From contig SVMC01000010.1 of the NCBI GenBank assembly GCA_015067585.1, positions 1 through 51,413 on the forward strand: DNA of 51,413 nucleotides. Direction: 5' to 3'. This document shows positions 8,701 through 15,207 of the stretch, piece by piece. The position numbers and the translations under genes were made by a program. Below the pieces are notes generated by a model. The model saw only the letters and a list, made by a program, of their open reading frames with translations, did no database searches and was not told the origin of the DNA. The DNA comes from Oscillospiraceae bacterium. GTDB lineage: Bacteria > Bacillota > Clostridia > Oscillospirales > Oscillospiraceae. How positions within the stretch are numbered: the stretch's first letter is position 1; every line of letters starts with the position of its first letter.

Positions 8701-9266
8701 GTGCAGAGCAGTCCGGCCATCTCATGAGTGTGGGCTACGATATGTACCTGAAGTTGTTGGAGGACGCGGTTTTGGAGGAACGGGGCGAGCGGAAGCCCGG
8801 TCAGACCGATTGCACCGCCGACCTCACCATCACCGCCAGCATCGATCCACGATATGTGGAAAATGGGGAGCAGCGCATGGATCTTTACCGCCGTATGGCA
8901 GCCATCCGCAGCCGGGAGGATGCGGACGAACTGCTGGACGAGATCGTGGACCGCTACGGTGATCCCCCCAAGGGCGTCATGAATCTCATCGCTGTGGCCC
9001 TGCTGCGTTCCGAAGCCACACAAGTTGGCATTGTGGACATCACCCAGAAGCAGCGGGAAGTACGCTTTACCATGAGCCATTTTGAGCCTGCGGCGGTCTC
9101 TGCTCTGTGCGCCCTGCCGGAATTCCACAAGCGATGCTTTGTGAGCGCGGCGGGTGATCGCCCGGTGCTCACGGTGCGGCAGCTGAGCGGAGAGGATCCC
9201 CTGCGCCTTGCGGAGGTGTTTGTGGAAAAATTTACCACTATTGTAAAATTATTACAGAATGGGTAA
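5730..9266 (+). CDS. mfd: Transcription-repair coupling factor Mfd
   Basis: This ATP-dependent DNA translocase displaces RNA polymerase stalled at lesions and recruits UvrA. At 1178 residues it is full length. The order is: UvrB-like N-terminal modules (about 1-350), the RNA-polymerase-interacting domain around SPGDLVVHEHHGIGRYV (about 510-560), then helicase domains with Walker A LLCGDVGFGKTEVAL (about 655-670), DEEQRFG (about 760), SATPIPRT and a QLRGRVGRS motif VI, and a C-terminal autoinhibitory domain. ATG 5730 has AAAGGA 11 nt upstream. Its position downstream of pth is conserved across Firmicutes. Confidence 0.97.
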   Translation: MEPLLKALESLEEFRALLRADERGEHTAISGVAQICRSHMIAAFCAQTKRKVTVLCLDDMAAQRTAQELSQFLGFPAQVLTGRELTLYDASAASRGWEQKRLRQLYALCRGETRLQVMSLEAACLRTMPPRRLLDSAITLKIDEDYSLRELSEKLILCGYTRSQLVEGVGQFAIRGGILDIYSPAEDQPVRIEFFGDTVDAMGYFDPISQRRTENIDSMVILPVAETLPQLHEGGVAGLCEDISALIARQKRRRRPNPELIKTLEGDLDKLQSGVPFPAADRYMTLIYPEFCTAADYIPADSAVFFCDHGNLRRSERDRSEEMGMYLDSMLASGTLAGELCDFQKGWEDFCESLKDHMCVFFDSFLSGAFPAATPPKQLLSVTAKQLPSYGGNLEAAVSDLTHYRKNHFATLVLCANRRRGETLQELLAERGIKASLMFPCTRMPKPDEILLVEGSLPNGMEYPEIRLAVLSEGQLLSRREERKPRAKAKAKTGATNRQKLSSFADLSPGDLVVHEHHGIGRYVCMEQIRVDGTLKDYVKIAYQGTDVLYVPATQLDMVSKYIGAGEDSPMRLNKLGGDAWTKTKARTKKAVKDMADQLVKLYAERSRLPGYAFSGDSPWQTEFEDSFEYMETDDQIRCIEEIKGDMCRATPMDRLLCGDVGFGKTEVALRAAMKAMLDSKQVAILVPTTVLAQQHFATATKRFAGYPVTIDVLSRFRTSTQQKRTLAGLRSGTVDLIIGTHKLLSKTVEFKDLGLLIVDEEQRFGVSHKERLKELAHGVDVLTLSATPIPRTLNMALSGIRDMSTLEEPPQDRYPVQTFVMEYAEPVIDDAIRRELARGGQVYYLHNHVESIEQCAAAILKRIPEARIAVGHGKMNEEQLGDVMQRMADGEIDILVCTTIIETGIDIPNVNTLIIESADRFGLAQLHQLRGRVGRSGRHAFAYLTFRRGKTLTEIAEKRLNAIRDFAEFGSGFKLAMRDLEIRGAGNLLGAEQSGHLMSVGYDMYLKLLEDAVLEERGERKPGQTDCTADLTITASIDPRYVENGEQRMDLYRRMAAIRSREDADELLDEIVDRYGDPPKGVMNLIAVALLRSEATQVGIVDITQKQREVRFTMSHFEPAAVSALCALPEFHKRCFVSAAGDRPVLTVRQLSGEDPLRLAEVFVEKFTTIVKLLQNG

Positions 9267-9318
9267 AAAATACTACAAAAGAAAGTCGAAATAAATATAG
9301 ATTCGTGGCGATTTATCA

Positions 9319-9348
9319 TTGCTTTTTACTACCAAGTTCCGTTATAAT
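9319..9348 (+). promoter_or_regulatory. Sigma-A promoter of the VanW-family gene
   Basis: TTGCTT (9319-9324), 18-nt spacer, consensus TATAAT (9343-9348). Transcription would begin near 9355, about 70 nt before the proposed ATC start codon. Confidence 0.75.
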
Positions 9349-9424
9349 AAAAGCAGATATCTATCATATCGTCATGAAACGACCGTGAGAATATGGGGAT
9401 GAATTCAGCAGGGAGGGGATCACC

Positions 9425-11572
9425 ATCAGCAAAAAGAATCAGAATATCAGTGGCCCTACCGGACAGCAGCCGGAGTACGACAGCAGCTTTGATTTTGAAG
9501 CGCTGGATCGCTTCACCAGAGAACTGACCGGAGAGAGCGAACCCGCGGCAGCGAAGCAGGATGCGGAAAAGGCCCAGAAGGACGCATTGTTTGATGCCAT
9601 TATGGCGGAAGAGCTGTCCCGCATGGCAAAGGAAGACGCGGCAAAAGCCGGCACTGACCAGCCGACTCCTCCGAAGCAGGCAGAAGCCCTGCCCAGGGAA
9701 AAAATGAATAAGCCGCAGCCCGCAGAGAATAAGCCGGCTGAGACCACGGAGGACGAAATGGCAAAGAAGAAAAAGAAGAAAAAGGCGGGCATGACCGCAT
9801 TCTATGCGATCTGCGCCGTTGTACTGGTACTGGCCATTGCCGTTGCAGGTCTGTTTGTGCTGGACGGCGGCATCATCGTGGAGAATGTCTATGTTGCAGG
9901 TGTTTCCGTGGGTGGTCTTGATAAGACCAATGCCATTGCCCAGGTCAATGCTGCCACCAACCATGTATATGAAGAAAATGCCCTGAGTATTGTGCTGCCT
10001 GACGGAGAACTGACCATTGAATCCGATGTCAGCCATGTCACACTGGATGCTGAACAGGCGGTGGAGGCTGCTTATGACTATGGCCGCTTCCTCGGCATCG
10101 TGAAGGTACCCGGTCTGACCAAGGCACCCGCAGAGCGTGTGGATGTGGATCTGGAGCCTTACTTCCAGATGAACACCGCCGATGTGGAAGCCCTTCTGGC
10201 GGAAAAAGCAGAGAGCGTCTTTGCTGAACTGAAGCAGTCGGAGGTCACCTTTGAGGAGCGCCCCGTTGAGGCTGCCCCAGAAGAAGAGACTGACGAAGAA
10301 GCCGAAGAAGCGGATGAAGAATCCGAAGAGACGCAGGAAGAGACCAAGCCTGCCGTTGATAAGGTAATGTTCATCACCAAGGGCATCACTGCCCGCACCT
10401 TGGATACGGATACCCTTTATGCCCAGGTGCTTCAGGCCTACAGCAAAGTGGATTTTACGCCGATTGAGTTTGCCTACACCGAAACTGCCCCGGATCCCAT
10501 CGACCTCCAGGCATTGTTCGACAGCAACTGCACCGCGCCTGTCAATGCAAAGTATGATGAAGAAGCGGGGGAACTGGTCAAGGATATTTCCGGCTACGGC
10601 TTTGTGGTTGAAGATGTGCAGGCCATGCTGGATGAAGCAGAAGAAGGCGAGACCATCGAGGTCGTATTTGAGGAACTGGAAGCAGAGACTACCCTGGATG
10701 ACCTGAAGGGGTATATGTTCCAGGATAAGCTGTCCTCCTATGACTCTCCCCATACCGCCATCTATAACCGTACCCGCAATCTGGAGCTGGCCTGCGAAGC
10801 CATCAACGGCACCATCATCAACGACGGCGAGATCTTCTCCTTCAATAAGATCGTTGGTGAACGCACGGCGGCCAAGGGTTATAAGGCTGCGGCAGTCTAT
10901 GTCAGCGGCGATACGGAAGATCAGCTTGGCGGCGGCGTGTGCCAGGTGGCTTCCACCATCTATCTGTGTGCCCTTATGGCAGATCTGGAGATCGTGGAGC
11001 GTGCCTGCCATTACTTCCAGGTTACCTATGTGCCCATGGGCATGGATGCCACGGTTTACTGGGGTTCTCTGGACTTCCAGTTCAAGAACAACACTGGCTA
11101 TCCCATCCGCATTGATGCCAGTGTTTCCGACGGCAAGGTACACATCGCTATTTATGGCACCGAGACCAAGGATTACACCGTCAAGATGACCTATGAGGTC
11201 ACCTCCAGAACCGAGGCAGGCATCAGCTGCAACAGCTATATGCACAAGCTGGATGCCGACGGCAATGAGATCTCCGTGGAGAAGGTAGCATACAGCTACT
11301 ACCACTACCATGTTGAGGAAGAGGACGAAGAGGACGAAGAAGACGAAGAACCGGAAGACGATCATCCTGACGAAGAACCGCCTCCTGCGGAAGATCCCCC
11401 TGTGGAAGATCCTCCTGTGGTAGATCCCCCTGTGGAAGATCCTCCCGTGGTAGATCCTCCTGTGGAAGATCCTCCCGTGGTAGATCCCCCGGTGGTTGAT
11501 CCCCCCGTGGTAGATCCCCCGGTAGAAGATCCTCCTGCGGTGGAACCCGTGTCGGATCCCAATGTGGCATAA
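9425..11572 (+). CDS. VanW-family envelope protein with acidic/proline-rich tail
   Basis: The protein is predicted to be 715 residues. A cytoplasmic, charged N-terminus ends in a poly-Lys stretch. One transmembrane helix follows (about residues 120-142), then extracellular peptidoglycan-binding-like regions broken by a Glu-rich insert, a VanW domain (about 435-590: NGTIINDGEIFSFNKIVG, then GGGVCQVASTIY) and a tail of DPPV repeats. There is no ATG, GTG or TTG between the upstream stop (9386) and TTG 9587. The best translation signal is GGGAGGGG (9411-9418), 6 nt before ATC 9425, giving a natural MSKKNQN-like N-terminus. The alternative is TTG 9587, with an AAGGA only 4 nt before it. VanW proteins are linked to cell-wall processes, but their biochemical role is unsettled. 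Confidence 0.8.
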   Translation: MSKKNQNISGPTGQQPEYDSSFDFEALDRFTRELTGESEPAAAKQDAEKAQKDALFDAIMAEELSRMAKEDAAKAGTDQPTPPKQAEALPREKMNKPQPAENKPAETTEDEMAKKKKKKKAGMTAFYAICAVVLVLAIAVAGLFVLDGGIIVENVYVAGVSVGGLDKTNAIAQVNAATNHVYEENALSIVLPDGELTIESDVSHVTLDAEQAVEAAYDYGRFLGIVKVPGLTKAPAERVDVDLEPYFQMNTADVEALLAEKAESVFAELKQSEVTFEERPVEAAPEEETDEEAEEADEESEETQEETKPAVDKVMFITKGITARTLDTDTLYAQVLQAYSKVDFTPIEFAYTETAPDPIDLQALFDSNCTAPVNAKYDEEAGELVKDISGYGFVVEDVQAMLDEAEEGETIEVVFEELEAETTLDDLKGYMFQDKLSSYDSPHTAIYNRTRNLELACEAINGTIINDGEIFSFNKIVGERTAAKGYKAAAVYVSGDTEDQLGGGVCQVASTIYLCALMADLEIVERACHYFQVTYVPMGMDATVYWGSLDFQFKNNTGYPIRIDASVSDGKVHIAIYGTETKDYTVKMTYEVTSRTEAGISCNSYMHKLDADGNEISVEKVAYSYYHYHVEEEDEEDEEDEEPEDDHPDEEPPPAEDPPVEDPPVVDPPVEDPPVVDPPVEDPPVVDPPVVDPPVVDPPVEDPPAVEPVSDPNVA
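11393..11542 (+). repeat. Ten in-frame 15-bp repeats encoding DPPV[V/E]
   Basis: Ten consecutive 15-bp units encode Asp-Pro-Pro-Val-Val/Glu (the last is DPPAV). Third positions vary, so the array is kept as protein sequence. It forms an extended, acidic, wall-spanning or spacer tail. Confidence 0.9.
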
Positions 11573-11589
11573 CAAAATACGATGATTTA

Positions 11590-11622
11590 TGGCGCTGTCC
11601 GCTGGGCAGCGCCATCTTTTTT
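11590..11622 (+). terminator. Terminator of the VanW-family gene
   Basis: An 8-bp stem TGGCGCTG / CAGCGCCA around a short loop is followed by TCTTTTTT, starting 18 nt after the stop codon. Confidence 0.85.
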
Positions 11623-11635
11623 GGGGCAAAACCTG

Positions 11636-11664
11636 TTTACCTGATAAAGAATTTGTGGTAAACT
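11636..11664 (+). promoter_or_regulatory. Sigma-A promoter of rlmD
   Basis: TTTACC (11636-11641), 17-nt spacer, TAAACT (11659-11664). The hexamers are themselves the arms of an inverted repeat (GTTTACC ... GGTAAAC). Confidence 0.55.
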
Positions 11665-11692
11665 GAGGTTACTATAAGATTGGAGAATCGCT

Positions 11693-13045
11693 ATGCTTAC
11701 CACATCTGCCATTTATCCCGCCGAGATCACCGACTATACCGCCGATGGCATGGGCATTGCCCATGTGGAAGGGTGTGCGGTGTTTATCCCCAATGCCATT
11801 TTTGGGGAGCAGTACCGCATCCGCATCGTCCATGCAGGAAAGAACAAGGCCATCGGTAAAATTGAAGAGATCCTTGTGCGCTCTCCCCACCGGATCATCC
11901 GGGATTGCCCCTGGGCCAAGGTCTGCGGCGGCTGTGACTTCCGCCATATGGATTATGTGGAGGAGCAGCGGCTCAAGGCACAGCGGGTGCGGGACACCCT
12001 GACCCGCCTTGGCGGCTGGACGCCGGAGAAATTGCCCCTTCACGGTGCAGAAAGTACGCAAGGTTATCGAAATAAGGCCCTGTTCCCCGTGGCCATGGTG
12101 CATGGCAAGGCGGAAGCGGGATTTTTCCGCGCACGCACCCATACCCTGATCCCCATTTCCGAATGTCTTTTGCAGAATGACCCCGCGAACCGGGCGAGGC
12201 AGGCTGTGGTGGAGTATCTGCGGCAGTACCGGGTGAGTGTGTATGATGAAGTGGCCCATACCGGCCTTGTGCGGCATATTTATGTCCGCACCGCCGAGGT
12301 CACCGGCGAGGTCATGGTGTGCCTGATCGTCAATGGGAAGAAGCTGCCCCGGGAGAAGGAGCTTTGCCAAATGCTCCGGGAGTCGGTTCCGGGCCTGAAA
12401 AGTGTCCTGTTGGGTGTCAATGAGAAGAAGGGCAACAGCGTCATGGGCGATGAATTCCGCACCCTCTGGGGCGCGGACGCCATTGAGGATGTGCTGTGCG
12501 GCCTTCGTTTCCGCCTTTCTCCCCGCTCCTTCTATCAGGTGAACCATGCCCAAGCACAGGTGCTGTATGAAAAGGCGGCCCGCTTAGCCGCCCTGACCTC
12601 CGAGGACACGGTGCTGGACCTCTACTGCGGCACCGGCACCATTACGCTGCATTTAGCCAGACAGGCGAAAGAAGCCATCGGTGTGGAATTGGTGGAAGCC
12701 GCCATTGAGGATGCCAAGAAAAATGCCCTTCGCAACGGCATCGAAAACGCCCGCTTCTTCTGCGCCGACGCCGGACAAGCCGCCGCAAGGCTGCTGGATG
12801 AGGGCGTGCGCCCGGATGTGGTAGTGGTGGACCCGCCCCGTAAAGGACTCGCTCCCGATGTGGTGCAGACCATCGCCCAGATGGGCCCCAAGCGGGTGGT
12901 GTATGTGTCCTGCGATGTGGCGACACTGGCCAGAGATATCGCCCGGTTCCGCGAGTTAGGATATGCACCCAAAGAGGCTGAGTGTGTTGATCTGTTTCCC
13001 CGTTGTGCCCATGTAGAATCAATCGTGTGCTTAACACACGATTGA
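11693..13045 (+). CDS. rlmD: 23S rRNA (uracil-C5)-methyltransferase, RlmD/RumA family
   Basis: It is a SAM-dependent methylation enzyme of the TrmA/RlmD group and most likely forms m5U in 23S rRNA. The 450 residues contain an N-terminal TRAM domain, a [4Fe-4S] Cys set CPWAKVCGGCDF (about 72-83), the SAM site DLYCGTGTITLHLA (about 308-321), DPPRKG, and the catalytic Cys in YVSCD (about 405). GGAG lies upstream of ATG 11693. Paralogues methylating other uridines (RlmCD-type) cannot be excluded. Its last codons and stop fall inside a 14-bp perfect hairpin that opens the downstream repeat array. Confidence 0.9.
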   Translation: MLTTSAIYPAEITDYTADGMGIAHVEGCAVFIPNAIFGEQYRIRIVHAGKNKAIGKIEEILVRSPHRIIRDCPWAKVCGGCDFRHMDYVEEQRLKAQRVRDTLTRLGGWTPEKLPLHGAESTQGYRNKALFPVAMVHGKAEAGFFRARTHTLIPISECLLQNDPANRARQAVVEYLRQYRVSVYDEVAHTGLVRHIYVRTAEVTGEVMVCLIVNGKKLPREKELCQMLRESVPGLKSVLLGVNEKKGNSVMGDEFRTLWGADAIEDVLCGLRFRLSPRSFYQVNHAQAQVLYEKAARLAALTSEDTVLDLYCGTGTITLHLARQAKEAIGVELVEAAIEDAKKNALRNGIENARFFCADAGQAAARLLDEGVRPDVVVVDPPRKGLAPDVVQTIAQMGPKRVVYVSCDVATLARDIARFRELGYAPKEAECVDLFPRCAHVESIVCLTHD

Positions 13046-13247
13046 TTCGTCGATATAAATCCCTTGCGGGATTTTCGATATGCGCTGCGCGCTCGATATG
13101 TGCTGCGCACTCGATATGCGCTGCGGCGCGAGAGGGATTTATATCGAACTTGTCGCGCTAAGGCGACATATCGAATGGACGCACTGCGGCCATATATCGA
13201 ATTTGCCATCAGGCAAATATATCGAATGGGCGAAGCCCATATATCGA
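13016..13247 (+). repeat. Array of variable hairpins with TCGATAT / ATATCGA spacers
   Basis: After a 14-bp stem-loop (13016-13048), TCGATAT occurs at 13050, 13075, 13093 and 13111. Its complement ATATCGA occurs at 13141, 13168, 13194, 13219 and 13241. The intervals are small hairpins with unrelated stems: AAATCCC-TTGC-GGGATTT, GCGC-TGC-GCGC, GTGC-TGC-GCAC, TGTCGC...GCGACA, ATTTGCC-ATCA-GGCAAAT and ATGGGC-GAA-GCCCAT, plus a weaker one at 13175-13193. A long-range arm pair (13050-13063 with 13134-13147, 14 bp) encloses the first four. The array is non-coding and lies just before the four-helix-bundle gene. Confidence 0.9.
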
Positions 13248-13265
13248 CAAAAAAGGACTGATGTT

Positions 13266-13619
13266 ATGCAGGGCAATAAAAATCAACTGCGGGAGGATAC
13301 CATTGTATTTGCGATTGCTGTTTCAGATATTTGTGATGAGATCAAAGGCTGTTCTGTTTTTGTCAAGCAGCTTTTGAGATGCTCTTCATCCATTGGAGCG
13401 AATCTTCATGAAGCGCGGTATGCCCAAAGCCGGGCAGATTTTATCAGCAAGATGGAAATTGCACTAAAGGAAAGCTCTGAAGTGGATTATTGGTTGGAAC
13501 TGCTGTTTCGCAAGAAGAAATTGACAGAAGTGCAGTATAAGTCTCTTCGCAATCAGTGTGGATCGATTCGCCGGAGATTGATCGCCTCCATCACCACAGC
13601 AAAAGGCTCTGCGGAATAG
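13266..13619 (+). CDS. Four-helix-bundle protein (23S rRNA intervening-sequence / Avd-like family)
   Basis: This 117-residue protein is mostly helical. It carries the family pattern of a VFAIAVSDIC-type first helix, the central LRCSSSIGANLHEARYA, ALKESSEVDYWLELL, and a basic C-terminal helix. Family members were first found in rRNA intervening sequences, and the fold is shared with the Avd accessory proteins of diversity-generating retroelements, which bind nucleic acid as pentamers. Here there is neither rRNA nor reverse transcriptase. ATG 13266 has AAAGGA 8 nt upstream, immediately after the hairpin array, so the array would be in its 5' leader. The biochemical role is unknown; an interaction with the hairpins is inference. 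Confidence 0.85.
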   Translation: MQGNKNQLREDTIVFAIAVSDICDEIKGCSVFVKQLLRCSSSIGANLHEARYAQSRADFISKMEIALKESSEVDYWLELLFRKKKLTEVQYKSLRNQCGSIRRRLIASITTAKGSAE

Positions 13620-13628
13620 GGGAAAGCA

Positions 13629-14180
13629 ATGTCAAAGAAATCAAGAGAACGGACAGAGCGGCGATATCAGGCGGCGCAAACCGGGGATATCCTGCAGACA
13701 CAAAAGCGGATCATACAAAAAGCTGCTTTTGACCGATTGGGTGAGGCATTGCTGTTTTTTGTTCCAGCGGTTATGATACTGGTGATTTCTGTGAACCGGA
13801 TCGGACTTTTGGTGGCATCGGTATGCTTTGCGGCATCCGTTGTATGTTTTGTGATGTTCCTCCGTTGTTTTCTGCTTTCACGGAAAATAGGAAGAATACA
13901 ATTCTCAAGTACGGAAGCAGTTACAGTGCGATGCAGACGGGTTCGGTTTATGACGCAGCCGGTGGGAAAGTATTCGGCCAATATCCTCTGCATCATCATG
14001 GAAACGGAAGAAGAAAATAAATACTGGCTGATATCCCACGGGATTCCCGATGGGGAGAAAAAGAGCATCAGAACGCAGCTGCTTGAAAACGAAGCGGAGC
14101 TTTCGTGCTATTGCGACAGTAGAATTGTAAAATCTTACCGTATCACATTGGCTGACAAACCGTCACGCAAGGAGATATAA
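13629..14180 (+). CDS. Hypothetical membrane protein, two helices
   Basis: The 183 residues have a strongly basic N-terminus (KKSRERTERR), then two adjacent hydrophobic helices (about 40-60 and 62-85). A soluble C-terminal region with beta character follows (about 90-183). No family was recognised. It starts 9 nt after the four-helix-bundle gene and ends 1 nt before the lipoprotein gene, so the three are probably co-transcribed. It appears less GC-rich than the neighbouring housekeeping genes, consistent with an accessory insertion. Confidence 0.65.
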   Translation: MSKKSRERTERRYQAAQTGDILQTQKRIIQKAAFDRLGEALLFFVPAVMILVISVNRIGLLVASVCFAASVVCFVMFLRCFLLSRKIGRIQFSSTEAVTVRCRRVRFMTQPVGKYSANILCIIMETEEENKYWLISHGIPDGEKKSIRTQLLENEAELSCYCDSRIVKSYRITLADKPSRKEI

Positions 14181-14181
14181 A

Positions 14182-14529
14182 ATGAAAAAAGCAATGATTT
14201 GGCTGTTGTGTTTTACGATGCTTCTAATTGTAGGCTGTTCTCCCAAGCCAGCAGAGCCATACATCGTGAGCACCATCGAGTCCCCGTTTGCCACCTATTA
14301 TGAGATGAGCGACGGCACATGGCAGGCGGAGGGGATCACCTATCAGTACCGCCTTGAGATCACCGGGCGGATGCACAATGCCGCGGTGGATTCCACCTTT
14401 GTGTACCTGAGCAATTTAGAGAACATTTCCTTTGACCGGGCATGGAAAGCGGCGGGCCTCAGCAGCCGGCTTTCCGACTACTTTGCCCCGGAGGAAGCCA
14501 TTTTGGTTGACTGGCAAACGGGAAATTAA
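14182..14529 (+). CDS. Small lipoprotein of unknown function
   Basis: The 115 residues begin with a lipoprotein signal peptide: MKK, a hydrophobic stretch, and lipobox LIVGC with Cys at about 19. The mature part (PKPAEPYIVSTIESPFATYY onward) is a compact domain containing a GMRHN-like turn (TGRMHNAAVD) and is probably attached to the outer face of the membrane. The family was not recognised. It follows the membrane protein with 1 nt between them. GGAG upstream supports ATG 14182. Confidence 0.7.
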   Translation: MKKAMIWLLCFTMLLIVGCSPKPAEPYIVSTIESPFATYYEMSDGTWQAEGITYQYRLEITGRMHNAAVDSTFVYLSNLENISFDRAWKAAGLSSRLSDYFAPEEAILVDWQTGN

Positions 14530-14565
14530 AAGAAAGACAATGCCTGACTGAACAAGGAGAACGAT

Positions 14566-14964
14566 ATGGGTGTTTTTGATGCATTCAAAAAGAAAAATGA
14601 ACTTACATTGTCCCAGCAAAAGGAGAATCGTATGTGGGATCTTTGGGTCGAGGGAAAATCCGTTTCCCCCTACACAGAGTTGATGACATACGAAAGCGAA
14701 GTGAACAACGGCGGACACTTGCAGTATTTTGACAATACGGCCAACTGCCACGATTTGGAAGCGGCTGTGAATGTACTGTTTTCTGTCCTGCCGGAGATTT
14801 TGCGTGAGAATCTGCGCAGAGGCTATGAGGCTTTTTGTGCGCAGGAAGAAATTGATGATGATGTGATTGATGATCTGTTTGATGAATGCGACGATGTCTT
14901 TTGGGAGAATGAACAGCTGCTTATGGATATTCTTCAGGAATATGCGGAAAGCCTGACCCTCTGA
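14566..14964 (+). CDS. DUF4375 / DMP19-like protein
   Basis: The 132 residues carry the diagnostic pattern YESEVNNGGHLQYFDNTAN (about 44-62) seen in the DUF4375/DMP19 family. An acidic C-terminal half follows (EEIDDDVIDDLFDECDD). The Neisseria DMP19 founder is a DNA-mimic protein that sequesters a transcription factor; whether this homologue does so is unknown. The high acidity fits DNA mimicry. It lies 36 nt after the lipoprotein gene. AAGGAG precedes ATG 14566. Confidence 0.7.
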   Translation: MGVFDAFKKKNELTLSQQKENRMWDLWVEGKSVSPYTELMTYESEVNNGGHLQYFDNTANCHDLEAAVNVLFSVLPEILRENLRRGYEAFCAQEEIDDDVIDDLFDECDDVFWENEQLLMDILQEYAESLTL

Positions 14965-15016
14965 TACGGGAATGGACGGCAGCGGATCAATCAATGCAAA
15001 AGCTGTAAGCCTCACC

Positions 15017-15114
15017 GTAGGGGACGGGTTTCCCGTCCCAAAAGGTTGCGAATTTGCCGGAAGTTCCGATATAAACGAAACAGTTCCTGCAGGGACGGGA
15101 AACCCGTCCCCTAC
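15017..15114 (-). repeat. Modular intergenic palindromic repeat, copy B
   Basis: This 98-bp element has 23-bp near-perfect terminal inverted repeats of the GTAGGGGACGGG...CCCGTCCC type at 15017-15039 and 15092-15114. Each end is itself palindromic. Reversed, it aligns over its whole length with 30399-30495, including the internal GGCAAATTCGCAACC and TTTATA segments. It has no coding capacity, which suggests a MITE-like mobile or REP-like element. Confidence 0.85.
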
Positions 15115-15145
15115 ATTCATAGTGTTGGTTTGGTGTACAAAGTAA

Positions 15146-15184
15146 GGGCGGTTTTCCGATGTTTTTTCGGAAAACCGCCCTTTT
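15146..15184. terminator. Bidirectional terminator between convergent genes
   Basis: A 14-bp stem GGGCGGTTTTCCGA / TCGGAAAACCGCCC is followed by TTTTG on the plus strand. It lies between the rightward DUF4375 gene and the leftward glycerate kinase gene. Confidence 0.85.
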
Positions 15185-15207
15185 GTATGTGACGATATAA
15201 AATTATG

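Noticed and set aside
11362-11562. Minus-strand open frame with GSTTGG-type repeats
   Set aside because: It is the antisense of the DPPV repeat in the VanW-family gene, with no ribosome binding site or promoter. The plus-strand frame has a signal, domains and a terminator.
13050-13247. CRISPR-like array of regularly repeated TCGATAT units
   Set aside because: The repeats are only 7 bp, the intervals are self-complementary hairpins of unequal length, the repeat changes orientation midway, and no cas gene is present.
13080-13265. N-terminal extension of the four-helix-bundle protein through the hairpin array
   Set aside because: The extension would translate the structured repeats into low-sense Cys/Arg-rich sequence. 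ATG 13266 has its own ribosome binding site and gives the family N-terminus.
15017-15114. Intrinsic terminator made by the repeat ends
   Set aside because: The ends do form hairpins but lack T-runs. The same sequence recurs in unrelated contexts, so a dispersed repeat explains it better.
14416-15120. Minus-strand gene spanning the DUF4375 region and repeat B
   Set aside because: The frame crosses the palindromic repeat and opposes a gene with clear family motifs. No start signal was found.
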